A program made the position numbers and the translations under genes. Positions 29,528-41,700 of a stretch of DNA of 56,614 nucleotides are shown one piece after another; the first letter of the stretch is position 1; each line of letters begins with the position of its first letter. This DNA comes from an uncultured bacterium (GTDB taxonomy: Bacteria > Myxococcota_A > UBA9042 > PHBI01): positions 1-56,614 of the forward strand of contig CALHXW010000078.1 in the NCBI GenBank assembly GCA_938040325.1. Direction: 5' to 3'. Under the pieces are notes generated by a model. It was not told where the DNA came from, made no database searches, and saw only the letters and a list, made by a program, of their open reading frames with translations.

Positions 29528-29549
29528 GGCCGCCTGTTAAGAGGCGGCC
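29528..29549. promoter_or_regulatory. Perfect 8-bp inverted repeat upstream of the giant operon
   Basis: GGCCGCCT (29528-29535) and AGGCGGCC (29542-29549) are perfect reverse complements around the 6-base loop GTTAAG. The hairpin ends 29 bases before the proposed -35 box at 29579. There is no following T-run. It may be an operator or a factor-dependent stop for upstream transcription. Confidence 0.35.
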
Positions 29550-29578
29550 GAGGTCGGTGCCAACGGTCCCCAGTCGGC

Positions 29579-29608
29579 TTGCAGCGACCGCGCTGGTTCG
29601 ACTACTCT
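29579..29608 (+). promoter_or_regulatory. Putative promoter of the giant surface-protein operon
   Basis: TTGCAG (29579-29584) and TACTCT (29603-29608) are spaced by 18 bases, about 95 bases upstream of the ATG at 29702. The same arrangement, TTGCGT, 18 bases, TACTCT, with the shared run GGTTC before the -10 box, occurs at 53127-53156 in front of the hybrid kinase gene. Each match alone is weak; the shared architecture raises confidence somewhat. Confidence 0.35.
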
Positions 29609-29701
29609 GAGACGACATCGTCCGGCCCGGTCATCGTCGACCGCGTAGACTACGCCGCAGGCGCCCACCGCCTGACCGCGGGGCCAAAACAGGGGAAGCA
29701 C

Positions 29702-32700
29702 ATGAAGGTGAGTCCAGCGTCACAGAACCGGTCCGCGACGGCCCGGCGCGCACAGCTGGCCAGCATTTCCCACCGAGCCTCAGGCGAGAGCCACGAGACG
29801 ACCGGTGGGCCGACGTGGCGGGCTCCGGCCCGTGAACTGCCTGGCGGCGGACGGCGACGGCGTCGCTCGCTGGCGCCGTGTTTCGCGGTGGTGCTGCTCT
29901 TGGGCCTCTCAGCGGCGACCACCCATGCTGCTCCTGCTGTCCACATCGACACCACCCTGGCGGGTGCGACGCCAGACGGCTCGGTCGGGGCCAGCGAGTA
30001 CGTCGGCACGAGCTCTGGCGTTGGCGAGGGCGGCTTCATGATGATCGGCGACCCCGCCGGCACCGCCCCCATCACGATCGGAATCGACTCTGACGCGGCC
30101 GGCAACCTGTTTTTTGGCCTGCTAGAGCCAGCGGGCGGCACCTGCGGGATCACGGGCAGCGACACCGTCGTCATCTACCTCGATGCTGACGCGTCCGCAG
30201 CCACCGGCTTCGCCAACACGACCGGCTTCACCGACAACGGCGATCTGGGACGCGCCGCCGTCTCGGCAATGGGCACCAACGCTGGGCCGCCCAGGGCCGA
30301 TCTCACGTTCCCGACAGACTTTGGCGCCGAGTACGCGATCGCCTTCAACGGCGGTGCGGCCACGCTCTACGAGCTCAAGGCTGGCGTCGGCCACGTCGCT
30401 GTGACCAACCCAACGGTCGACGCAAGCGGCTGCGTCATCGAGCTCTCCGACGTCAACCTCGACGACATGGGGCTCGCCCCCGGCGCGACGTTCACCTGGT
30501 TTGCGACCCTGCTCAACGCCAGCAACGCCTACCGCAGCAACGAGTTCCATGGCGTGACGACCCCGCCGTCAGCCGACATTGCCGTCAACCCGTTCACGAT
30601 GGCCGACGGCGACTTCAATACCTTCACAACCACCAGAGCGGTCATCAACGAGATCGATCCCAACCAAGGCATCAACGACACAGCTGAGTTCGTCGAGATT
30701 CGCTCTGTCGACACGCCGATGGCCGTTGCGACCGGCACCGTCCTCGTCTTCTACAGCGAGACGACGGGCCAGGTTCATGCTGTGGTCGACGTCACAGGGA
30801 CCACCGACGCCGCGACGCTCCTTCAGACCGGCTCGCTTGCCGCCGAGTCGATCCCAGATGCAGGCCTCACCGCGTACTTCGTCGGAAGCGCCTCCGAGTT
30901 CAGCGTCGGCGATCCGCCCGCCCTCGCCCCCATGGAACGGCTCATCGATACCATCGCGTACAACGGGGCGGCAGCGCTCATGCTGGCCTTCGGCGTCACT
31001 GTCGAACACGATGAAAACACCCACCTCGCAGCCACGACCGAGTCGATCAACTTTTGCCCGACGAACGCGGCGCCGCTGACGTTCGAGATGGCCACACCGA
31101 CACCGGGCACGGCCAACGCATGCACTGCCTACGACTACGGTGACGCTCCCGACAGCTACACCACCCTCTTCGCCAGCGGCGGGCCAGAGCACGCTCTCGG
31201 CTCGGGCATTGTGCTCGGCGCCAGCGCCGACGGCGAAGCGGATGGCCAGCCGCCGATCTCGCCAGCGACGGCACCTACCGGCGACGACACCGACGGAAAC
31301 GACGACGACGACGGCGTGGTGTTCGCAGTGCCGGCCGCCCCAGCGCCGACGCCCTATTACGCAGGCAACACCAGCGCCACCGTGAGCGTGACGACCAACG
31401 GCTGCGGCGGAGTCACCTGCCACCTCAACGGCTGGATCGACTTCGACAACGACGGCACCTTCAGCGCCGGCGAGCAGATCTTCATCAACACGGTGGTGAC
31501 CGGCACGAGCACGCAGACCTTCATGATCCCTGCCACGACCGGTGCCGGCGACCGAGTCGCCCGTTTCCGACTGTGCGACAGCACAACGTCCTGCAACACC
31601 GTCGGTGGCCAGGCCGCCAACGGCGAGGTCGAAGACCACGTCGTCACGATCGTCCGCCTTGACCTCGGCGACGCCGCCGCAGCGGGTGGAACCCCTTACC
31701 CGACCCTGCTCGCTAACGGCGGCGCGGCCCACATCGTGGGGGTTGCTGGCGCTCCGGTGCTTGGCACCACGGTCGACGACGACAACGACGGCCAGCCATC
31801 TGCGGATGCGGATGGCGACGACATGGACGCTGACGGTGACGATGAGGACGGCATCGTGTTCCCGGCCGCCGTCGTCCGGGGCGCCAACACGATCAGCTAC
31901 ACCATCACGGGAGGCCCCGGTGTGCTCTCGCTCTGGGCTGACACGAACCAGAACGGCGTGTTCGAGACCAGCGAGCGGCTACTCAACGATCTCGCTGTTG
32001 CCGTCGGCGCGTCGACCATGCAGACCATCACCATCCCAGCGGGCGCTCTTGCCGGCGTCACCCACGTTCGCGTGCGCGTCTGCGGTGCGACTGGGTCGTG
32101 CAACACCCCGACGGGCATCGCCAACCAGGGCGAGGTGGAGGACTACCAAGTTGAGATCGCTGGGCTCGACTACGGCGACGCTCCGGACACAGGCAGCTTC
32201 CCTGCGGGGACGATGGCCAGCTACGCCTACAAGACCCTCGCCGCTAACAACGGCGCACGCCACGTGGTGACCGGACTTCAGTTCGGGGCATCGAACACCA
32301 GCGAGACCGACGGAACGTCGAGCGCGACGGCCGCCGCCGACGCAGGAGACGACGGCATCACCTTCAGCGCGCCGCTAGTCGCCGGCGACACCGCGGCACC
32401 GGTCACCATCGCGCTTAGCGGGGTCACCAGCGACGCGATCGTCTTTGCCTGGATCGACTTCAACCAGGACGGGACCTTCGACAACGGCACCGAAAAGATC
32501 GTGGCCAACACCGGCCTGACCGTGACCGGCAACGTGATCACCAACCACACGTTCGCCATTCCGAGCAGCGCGCTGGGCGGCAACACGTTCGCCCGCTTCC
32601 GCGTCACCAACGCGAGCATCAACGACGCGCAGACACCGGAAGGACTCGCCTCGGCCGGCGAGGTCGAGGACTACCAGGTCACCATCGTGAAGTGCGGCGA

Positions 32701-35700
32701 CGGCGTGCTGGCAGCGCCCGAGGTCTGCGACGACGGGAACACCGCCGCAGGCGACGGCTGCTCGGCAACCTGCACTGTCGAGACGCCAAACTGGACCTGC
32801 ACTGCCGTCGCCGGCGCCACGAGCAGCTGCGAATGCGCATCCACTTACTTCGGAGCCATGTGCACCGACCGCTACGACTTCGGTGACGCCAGCTACCTGA
32901 CGACGATCGCCCAGGGGGGCCCTCGACACCTCCTTGGCGGCGCGCTCCGCCTTGGCACGCTCGTCGACGCTGACGCTGACGGCGCGGCGTCTCCCATGGC
33001 CGATGGCGACGACGCAATGGGCGATGACGAAGACGGTGTGGCCTTCGCGGCCAGTCCTCGCGCTGGCAACAACAACGCCGGCGTGACCGTCACGGTGACT
33101 GGCGTCAACGGCCTGCTGAACGCGTGGATCGACTTCAACGAAAACGGCTCGTTCAGCGATGCTGGCGAGCAGATCTTTTCCGATGAGGCGGTCTCAGCCA
33201 GCGCCAACAGCCTCACGTTTGCCATCCCGGCGACCGCTGCTGGTGGCAAGACCTTTGCGCGCTTCCGCGTGAGCACTGCGGGCGGTGACAACCCGACCGG
33301 TACGGCCGCTGACGGCGAGGTGGAGGACTACGAGATCTACATCATCTCGTGCGGTGATGGCGTCGTCGACTCGCCCGAGACCTGCGACGACAGCAACCAA
33401 GCAAGCGGCGACGGCTGCAGCAGCACGTGCGCAACGGAGACGAACTGGAACTGTCCGGCCGCGGGTGGCGCCTGTCAGTGCGCCCCCGACCAGTACGGCC
33501 CCATGTGCGCGAACTTCTGCACGCCGGCAGCGAACTGCTCGTCGCAGGGGACGTGCGACAGCAACGGCGACTGCACGTGCAACACCGACTACTTCACCAG
33601 CGACTGCTCGGTCATGTGCAACCCGACCACCACATGCAGCGGCACCGGCACGTGCACGGCCGCGGGAACCTGTAGCTGCAACGCCAACTACTACATGGCC
33701 GACTGCTCGGTCTTCTGCGACGCAGCGACCACCTGCGACGGCAACGGCAGCTGCAACACCTCGACCGGGGCGTGCGACTGCGACGCCAACTACTTCACCT
33801 CCGACTGCTCGGAGTTCTGCGAGCCGACGACGACGTGCACCGCCCACGGCACGTGCGACAGCGCAGGCGACTGCGACTGCGACACGGGCTACTTCACCGA
33901 CGACTGCTCGGTCTTCTGCGACGCGGCGACCACGTGCTCTGGGACGGGGTCTTGCGACGGCACGACCGGCCTCTGCGACTGTGCGGCCGACTACTACACG
34001 GCCGACTGCTCGGTCTTCTGCGATGCCGCGACCACCTGCGACGGCAACGGAAGCTGCACCGCGGCCGGCACGTGCAGCTGCGACGCGAACTACTACGGCG
34101 CAGGATGCACGGTCTTCTGCGACGCGGGCCTGACCTGCAACAGCAACGGCACCTGCGATGCTGCGACTGGGGCCTGCGACTGCGATCCTGGCTTCTTCGG
34201 CGCCAACTGCACGTCGTTCTGCGATGACGCGACGACGTGCTCGGGCAACGGCGTGTGCAACGCTGGCACCGGTGGCTGCACCTGCGACCCGGGCTTCAGC
34301 GGACCGGACTGCACCTGCGGCGACGGCGTGCGTGGCCCCACCGAGGGTTGCGACGACGGCGACATCACGCCTGGAGACGGCTGCGGTGCGACATGCCTCG
34401 TCGAGAGTGGCTTTCAGTGCACCGAGCCGGCCGGAGGTGGCATCTCGACCTGCGCAGCCGAGTCTGATCTCCTCGTCACCACCGTCACGCCGACACCGAC
34501 ATCGGTGTATGCCGGCGGCAACGTGACGCTGGCGATCGATGTCGAGAACCTGTCGACCGTGGGCGACACCGGCGTCACGGTCTCGTTCCCCCTCCCCGCC
34601 GACACCAGCTTCGCCGGCGGCGCCAACTGCGCGCTCGCCAACCCAACGACCGTCGAGTGCACGCTCGGCGGCACCTCGGCGCTCACGGCGAGCGGGACAG
34701 CCACGGTGTCGCCAATCCTGACGGTCGCCGCATCGGCGACGATCACGTCGATCACGCTCACCGCCAGCGTCACCGGCAACCAGCCGGACGCGGACCTGAC
34801 CAACAACGCGACGACGGGCTCGTTTGGCGTGAAGTTCTGCGGCGACGGCGCTGTCGAAGCCGGCGTCGAGGGCTGCGACGCCGGCAGCAACAACGACGAC
34901 ACCATCCCCAACCGGTGCCGGACCGACTGTAGCGTGCCCTCGTGCGGCGACGGCGTCGTCGACAACGGCGAGCAGTGCGACGACGGCGACGGTGACAACA
35001 ACGACGACTGCCCTGACGTGGCGCCGCTTGGCACCTGCCAGTTTGCCACCTGTGGCGACGGCGTGATCGACATGGAAGGTCCTGTCACCGACGCCTGTGA
35101 CGACGGCAACAGCTCCGACACGGACGGCTGCGTCACCAGCCCCAGCGGACAGTGCGTCTTGGCGACCTGCGGCGACGGCCACATCCGCTCGACCGGCGCC
35201 AACCCAGAGCTGTGCGACGATGGCAACGCTATCACGACGGACGACTGCCCCTCAGGTCCCGCCGGCACCTGTCGCCCAAGCGCCTGCGGCGACGGGTTCG
35301 TCGACATGCAGGGCCCCAACACCGAGGGCTGCGACGACGGCAACCAGAGCAACGCCGACGCTTGCCCTGACGGCGTCGGCGGCAGCTGCCAGGCCAACAG
35401 CTGCGGCGACGGCTTCGTCAATCGCTCCGTAGTGAACGGCCGGTTCGCCGAGGACTGCGACGAGGGCGGGATCCTCCTGCCAGGTGACGGCTGCTCGGCG
35501 AGCTGCCGCTTGGAGGCTGGCTACACATGCGACGGGCAGACACAGACGGTCTGCACCGCGGACTGTGGCACGGTTCATGACTTCTCGGCCGGCGACTTCG
35601 GCTGGGTCGCGGGCGCGAGCGGCTTCGCCCACGGCGCGTCGACCACGTTCTCGGCAACAGGCTGGGAGACACGTCTGTCGTCGTCCCTCCCGACGGTCAG

Positions 35701-38700
35701 CATCACAGCGGTGCTGCAGCAAACGTTCGTGGTCCCATCCGCCAACGAAGCCGCCGAGCCGACCCTACAGGTCAGCTATGCGCTGGATGGCGCCACCGGC
35801 GACTGCCTGAGCGTCATCGTCGGCACCTCCACCAACACGGCAACCGGCACCCAGGTCGCCAACACGTGCACAAGCACCGCCGGCGACACCCTCGCGGCGG
35901 ACCTGAGCGCTTACGCAGGCCAAAGCCTGATCGTGTCGCTGGTCTTCAACTCGTCGGCGAGCACGTCCGTTCGTTCGGGAGCGTTCATCACCGAGGTGGC
36001 GCTCGTTAGCGACGCCGACGGCGACTCGCTGCCTGAGTACCTCGGTCGCGCCACCTGCGACCCCTGTGTTGACGCGGACGCTGACGGCTACGGCACGGCC
36101 GCATCCAACGCGCCCGCCACCTGTCCCAACGGCAGCGCCCTGGACTGCGATGACACCACCACGAGCGTCCAGCCCAATACCCTCGAGCTCTGCACCAACG
36201 GCATCGACGACAACTGTGACGGTGACACCGACGCGACCGATGACTACTGCTTTGAGGACTGCGGCAACTTCATCGACGACGGCGTGGGCCTGACGCCCGG
36301 CTCTCCCGGCGATGGGCTCATCGACTGCGCCGCCGCGTCCTGCAGCACGGGCGATCCATTCTGCGACACCCCGTGTCTGTACGACTGGACGTTCCGCAGC
36401 GGACCGACGTTCACGGTGGAGCCGACCAGCGACAACATCTTCACCCACACCGGTGGTTCGCCTGGCGTTTGGAGCACGGCCGGCTTGGTCTCGACCTCGC
36501 GTGAGGTCGGACGCATCCAGCTGGCCAATGTGCCCTTCGGTACCGCTGCCGACCGCGGGCCGGAGCCCAAGCTCCTCGTCAGCTACGCGCTCGATGCCGA
36601 CCCCGTGGGCCGCGACGTCGTCGGTGTCTGCATCAACAACCCACAGTGCGATGCCACCTCAACGACCGACTTCTTCGAGCTGACCGACGCCTCCACAACG
36701 CTGGCGGTCGGAACGGTCGACCTGACGCCGTACCTGGGCCAGGCCCAGCTGACGATCACCCTGGTCTTTGACACGATCGAAGCCAAGACCTACCCGAGCG
36801 TCGGCGGACTTCAGATCTTCTCGGTCCGTCTCGGCAGCGACGTCGACAGCGATGGCGCCTTTGAGGGCAGCCTTGCCGCGTGCGACCGCTGCTGGGACGC
36901 CGACAACGACGGCTACGGCTCACCGAGCTCGCCGGCTGGCGGGCTGGCCACCTGCCCGGTCCCGAACGTGGTCGACTGCGACGACACGACCAGCCAGGCC
37001 TCGCCTGGCAGCGGCACCGAGACCGTCTGTGGCGACGGCCTCGACAACGACTGCAACGGGCTGATCGACGCGCTCGATCCGAGCTGCGGCTCGGAAGACT
37101 GCGCGAACATGGTCGATGACAACGGCGACGGCGCGGTTGACTGCGACGACGTCACCTGCTCGGCCGACCCAGCCTGCGCTGTCTGCGCGACCCGCTTCAC
37201 GCTGGAGAAAGGCAACGCCTCGACCCAAACCGCTGCCGGTTGGTCGGTGCTGACGAGCTCCGGCCCGGACCTCTTCCAGTGGGGCTCGACCCCCAGCAGC
37301 TTCGGCGGCGACGGCGGGTACTGGACCAACATCGGCGCCAACATCGACGCTGGCCGAAGCGGCAACGTCAGCACATGGCTGCGTCGAACCGTCACCGTTC
37401 CGGCAGGCCTCAGCGTGCCGGTGTTCGAGATGGTCTATGACATGAGCGGAACGGCCGACGTCAGCGTCAGCGTCTGCTTCGATCCCGGCATCGAGAGCGC
37501 ATGCACGCGCGCCATCCCAGCGAATGTGGCCTGGACGTCTTCGGCTTCGAGCCCCAGCACGGGCACCGCATCGTCGCTGGTGAACCAGACCTACCACGAC
37601 GGGACCTACGACCACGCGCTCATCCCGATCCCGCGCGGCGTCGTGGATGTCGTCGTGGCGTTCGAAGCGACGACCGGGGCCGGCAGCGCGCTACCGAGTG
37701 TGCCGGGGCTGTTCATCACCGAGATGGGCGTGGTCAGCGATGCCGACCTCGACGGCATCTACGAGAACAGCGACGCGACCTGCGACCACTGCGTGGACCG
37801 CGACGGCGACGGCCAAGGTGACGCAACGGTGATCGGCGCTGACCTCACCACCTGCCCACAGCCCCACGCTGACTGCGACGACACGGACGCGACGGTGTTC
37901 CTGGCGGACTTCACGCCAGCGGGTTCCGCCGGCACCGAGGCCTGCTACGTCGGCGGCTCGACGGCCGACAACGACTGCGATGGGCTCACCGACCCGTCAG
38001 ACCCGGACTGCCGCGTGTGCGGCAACGGCACCGTCGAGATCGGCGAGGGCTGCGACGACGGTGGGACCCAGCCCAACGATGGGTGCTCGGCGACCTGCCA
38101 GGTCGAAGCCGGCGGCTTCTACCTGACGGAGCTTCACCTCAAGAGCCTCTTTGGCAACCAAGCCGAGCAGTGGTTTGAGGTCTATAACGCCACACAGACG
38201 CCGCTCAGCGTGACCATGAGCGACCTGAGCTTCACCAATGCCGCCGGACAGACGGTGAGCTTCAGCTCGGGCTGCACCGCGCTGACGACAACCACCATCG
38301 CGCCTGGCGACTTCTACATCGTCGCCCTTGGCCCCGAGACCGACGGTGACTTCGCCGACCAGACCCGGGTCGACGCCATCTGTACTGGCTTCACGCTGCT
38401 CGACAGCGGCGACCTGCTCGACATCAAGACCAACACCGGCGCAACCCTCGACAAGGTCGACTGGCGCGGGGCGGACTGGGGCTGCATCACCCAAAACCTG
38501 CAGCGTGTTGTCGGCGGCCAGCCGAAGTCGCGCTCGCTTGTCCTGATGAACCACCCGACCGCGACGGCCACGCAGCTCAACGGCACCGAGAACGACCTCG
38601 CCGCCAACTGGTGCCTCGCGGGACCGACGGAGTTCTACTCCAACACCAACAACCACTTTGGCTCGCCAGGTGCCGAGGGCGGTTGCGGTGAGATTCTGTG

Positions 38701-41700
38701 TGACGGCAGCGACGACGACTGCGATCTGCAGGTCGATGAAGTCACCGAGCTCGCCGACGCTGACGGCGACGGAACCTGCAACGAGCGCGACTGCGCGCCG
38801 ACGGAGGCGACCTGCAACTCCGACTGCACCAGTGACTTCGACAGCGATGGCGTCACCGACTGCCTCGACGACTGCGAGGACATCGACGGAGACGACTACG
38901 GCGTCGACGGCGCCAACGGCACCTGTTCCCTCGGGCAGGAGCCACCTCAGTGCGACAACGCCTTCGGCATCAACCCGGGCGTCTCAGAGGCGACGCCCGC
39001 CGAGTGCTCCGACGGGATCGACAATGACTGCGACGGACTCCGCGACTGCCGGGACGTGACCTGTCAGGCGCAGCCGGTCTGCGATGCTGAGCTCTGTGCC
39101 ACCGCTCAACCCGTGGGCTGCGGGTTCGTCACCGAGCTGGTTGCGGTCAGCGACGACTTCCCCGTGTGCAACGTGGGTGGCGTTCGAGTCAACTCGCCCA
39201 CCGGGCCAGACCAGGTCTTCTCGTTCACTGCCCCCACGACCGGCAACGTGACCCTCACCATCGACAACCTCGGGGCGCGACGCCACGAGCTCTTTGTGTC
39301 GACCGGCGCGTCAGGCTGCTCCGAGACCGACTGCTCTGCCGTGACTCAGATTGCCGGCTCGAGCTGTGCCAACGGCGGCAACATGCTGCTGGCCGTGACC
39401 CAAGGCGAGACCTACTCCATCGTCGTGAAGTCGATGGGAGGCTGCAACAACGGCGCAAACATTCGGGCGCGCTTTGCCGTGTCGTGTGCTGAGGTCTGCA
39501 ACAACGGCACCGACGACGATGCGGATGGAAACGCCGACTGCGCCGACGTTGAGTGCATCAACGAGCCCACGTGCTTGACGGCTGACTTCGATGGTGACGG
39601 CGTCTCCAACGCGTTCGAAGCCCTCTGCGGAACCGACCCCCTCGTGGCCACCGAGTCGCCGCTCGATGACGCCTTCCTCAACCCTGATGGCGACAGCCAG
39701 CTCAACTGCGTCGACGTGGATGACGATGACGACGGGGCGTCGGACGTTGCCGAGCTCGCCTCCTGCCTGGATCCCGAGAGCAAGAACAAGTCCAACGAGC
39801 ATCCTGCCCTCGACATCTGCACCGGTGCGGCTCCGTGCGGCCCAGCCGGACAGGCCAACTGCGTCACCGCCGGCGCCGACGGCAACTGCAACGGCGCGGT
39901 CGACACCACCGAGTTCCTCTGCAGCGCCATTGAGGACAACTGCGGTGACGGGCTCGACGACGACAGCGATGGCTTTGTGGACTGCGACGACAACCAGTGT
40001 GTGCCGACGTCCTTCTGCGCTTTCGATGACTTCGACAACGACGGTGTGCCCAACGGCATCGAGCTCCAGTGCCTGACCGACCCGCTCTCGAACCTGACGA
40101 CACCGACGCCTGCCCAGGCCGATGACCCCGACAGCGACGGCTTGGCCAACTGCTCGGACGTCGACGACGACGGCGATGGCTTCGACGATGTCCAGGAGGC
40201 CATCTGCAACTCCGATCCCCGCGACTTCGCCGTGAGGCCGCCAGACCTCGACAACGACCTCTTGTGCGACGATGTCGACCCCGACGATGACGGCGACGGC
40301 TTCGACGACACGACGGAGCTTAACTGCGGCTCCGACCCGCGCGACAACAACAACCGCCCCAACGACCTCGTGCGCGACCCCGACCAGGACGACCTCTGCA
40401 ACAACATCGACGACGATGACGATGGGGACGGATGGAGCGACTTCGTCGAGAGCCAGTGCGGAACCGATCCGCTGCTCTTTGCTTCCAACCCGACCATCAA
40501 CAACCAGGATGTCGACAACGACATGCTCTGCGACATCCTGGACCTCGACGACGACGGCGACACCTGGCCGGACACCCTTGAGAACACCTGCGGCACCGAC
40601 ACGCACGACCCGATCGACGTGCCGATCGACACCGACGGAGACACCATTTGCGACGCGGTCGACGGCGACGACGACGGGGACGGGGTGCCAGACGCCATCG
40701 AGATCCGGTGCAACACCAGCACGGTCGATGCCACGGTCCTGCCCGCCCCGGTCGACCAGGAAGACCCGGACGGTGATGACCTGATCAACTGCGAAGACGA
40801 TGACGATGACGGCGACGGCCTGCCCGATGCCGCCGAGCTCATCGCAGGCTCCGACCCGCTCGACCCCGACAGCGACAGCGACGGCATCCCGGACGGCACC
40901 GAAGACGCCAACCAAGACGGCGTCCTCGATCCCGAAGAGACCTCGCCAACCCGTGCCGACACCGATGGGGATGGACTCGACGACAACATCGAGCTGGCGA
41001 GCTGCTACCCGACAGGGGCTGCAACCTGCGAGCCCACCCTGCCCTACGACTCCGACACCGATGGCGACGGCCTGTCGGACGGTGATGAGGATCGCGACCT
41101 CGACGGAACCCTCGACGCCGACGAGACCAGCCCGATCGTTGCTGACACAGACGGCGACGCCACCGACGACGGAACCGAGGTCCAGTGCGACTCCGATCCG
41201 CTCGACAGCGACTCGGTGCCGCCAGACTACGATGATGACGGGGTCTGTGACGCGCTCCAGGCCGACACCGACTTCGACGGCACGCCCGACGGCGTTGAGG
41301 TTTATTGCGGCACCGACCCCCTCGACAACGGCTCGACTCCGTCGCTGGCAGACCTGACCGACCTCGACAGCGACGGCATCTTGAACTGCGCGGACGCAGA
41401 CGACGATGGCGATGGCTTCTCGGACGCCGATGAGATCACCTGTGGCACCAACCACCTCTCCCTGCCGGACCGACCGGTGCAGGTGGATGTCGAGGACTAC
41501 GACAACGATGGGCTGCTCAACTGTGTCGACACCGACGACGATGGCGATGGCGCGTCCGACGACGACGAAGAGCTGCTCGGCACCAACCCCCTCGACATGG
41601 ACAGCGACGACGACGGACTCGCCGACGGCCAAGAGGTGGCGATCAACACCAACCCACTCTCGCCCGACACCGACAACGACGGCATCCAGGACGGCACCGA

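Larger units (their letters stand above)
29177..29701. other. Divergent intergenic region, 525 bp
   Basis: No credible gene is present between the CPBP protease gene (-) and the first giant surface-protein gene (+); the open frames here are Arg/Ala-rich and without domains. It contains a GC-rich hairpin (29528-29549) and a promoter-like pair (29579-29608), both annotated separately, upstream of the ATG at 29702. That start is preceded by AGGGGAAG, a good ribosome binding site. Confidence 0.5.

Noticed and set aside
29245..29610. Small ORF upstream of the giant operon
   Set aside because: Arg/Ala/Pro composition, no ribosome binding site, and it overlaps the hairpin and promoter-like elements.
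33510..34315. CRISPR-like regular repetition
   Set aside because: The repeats are in frame, lack unique spacers and encode EGF-like cysteine patterns.
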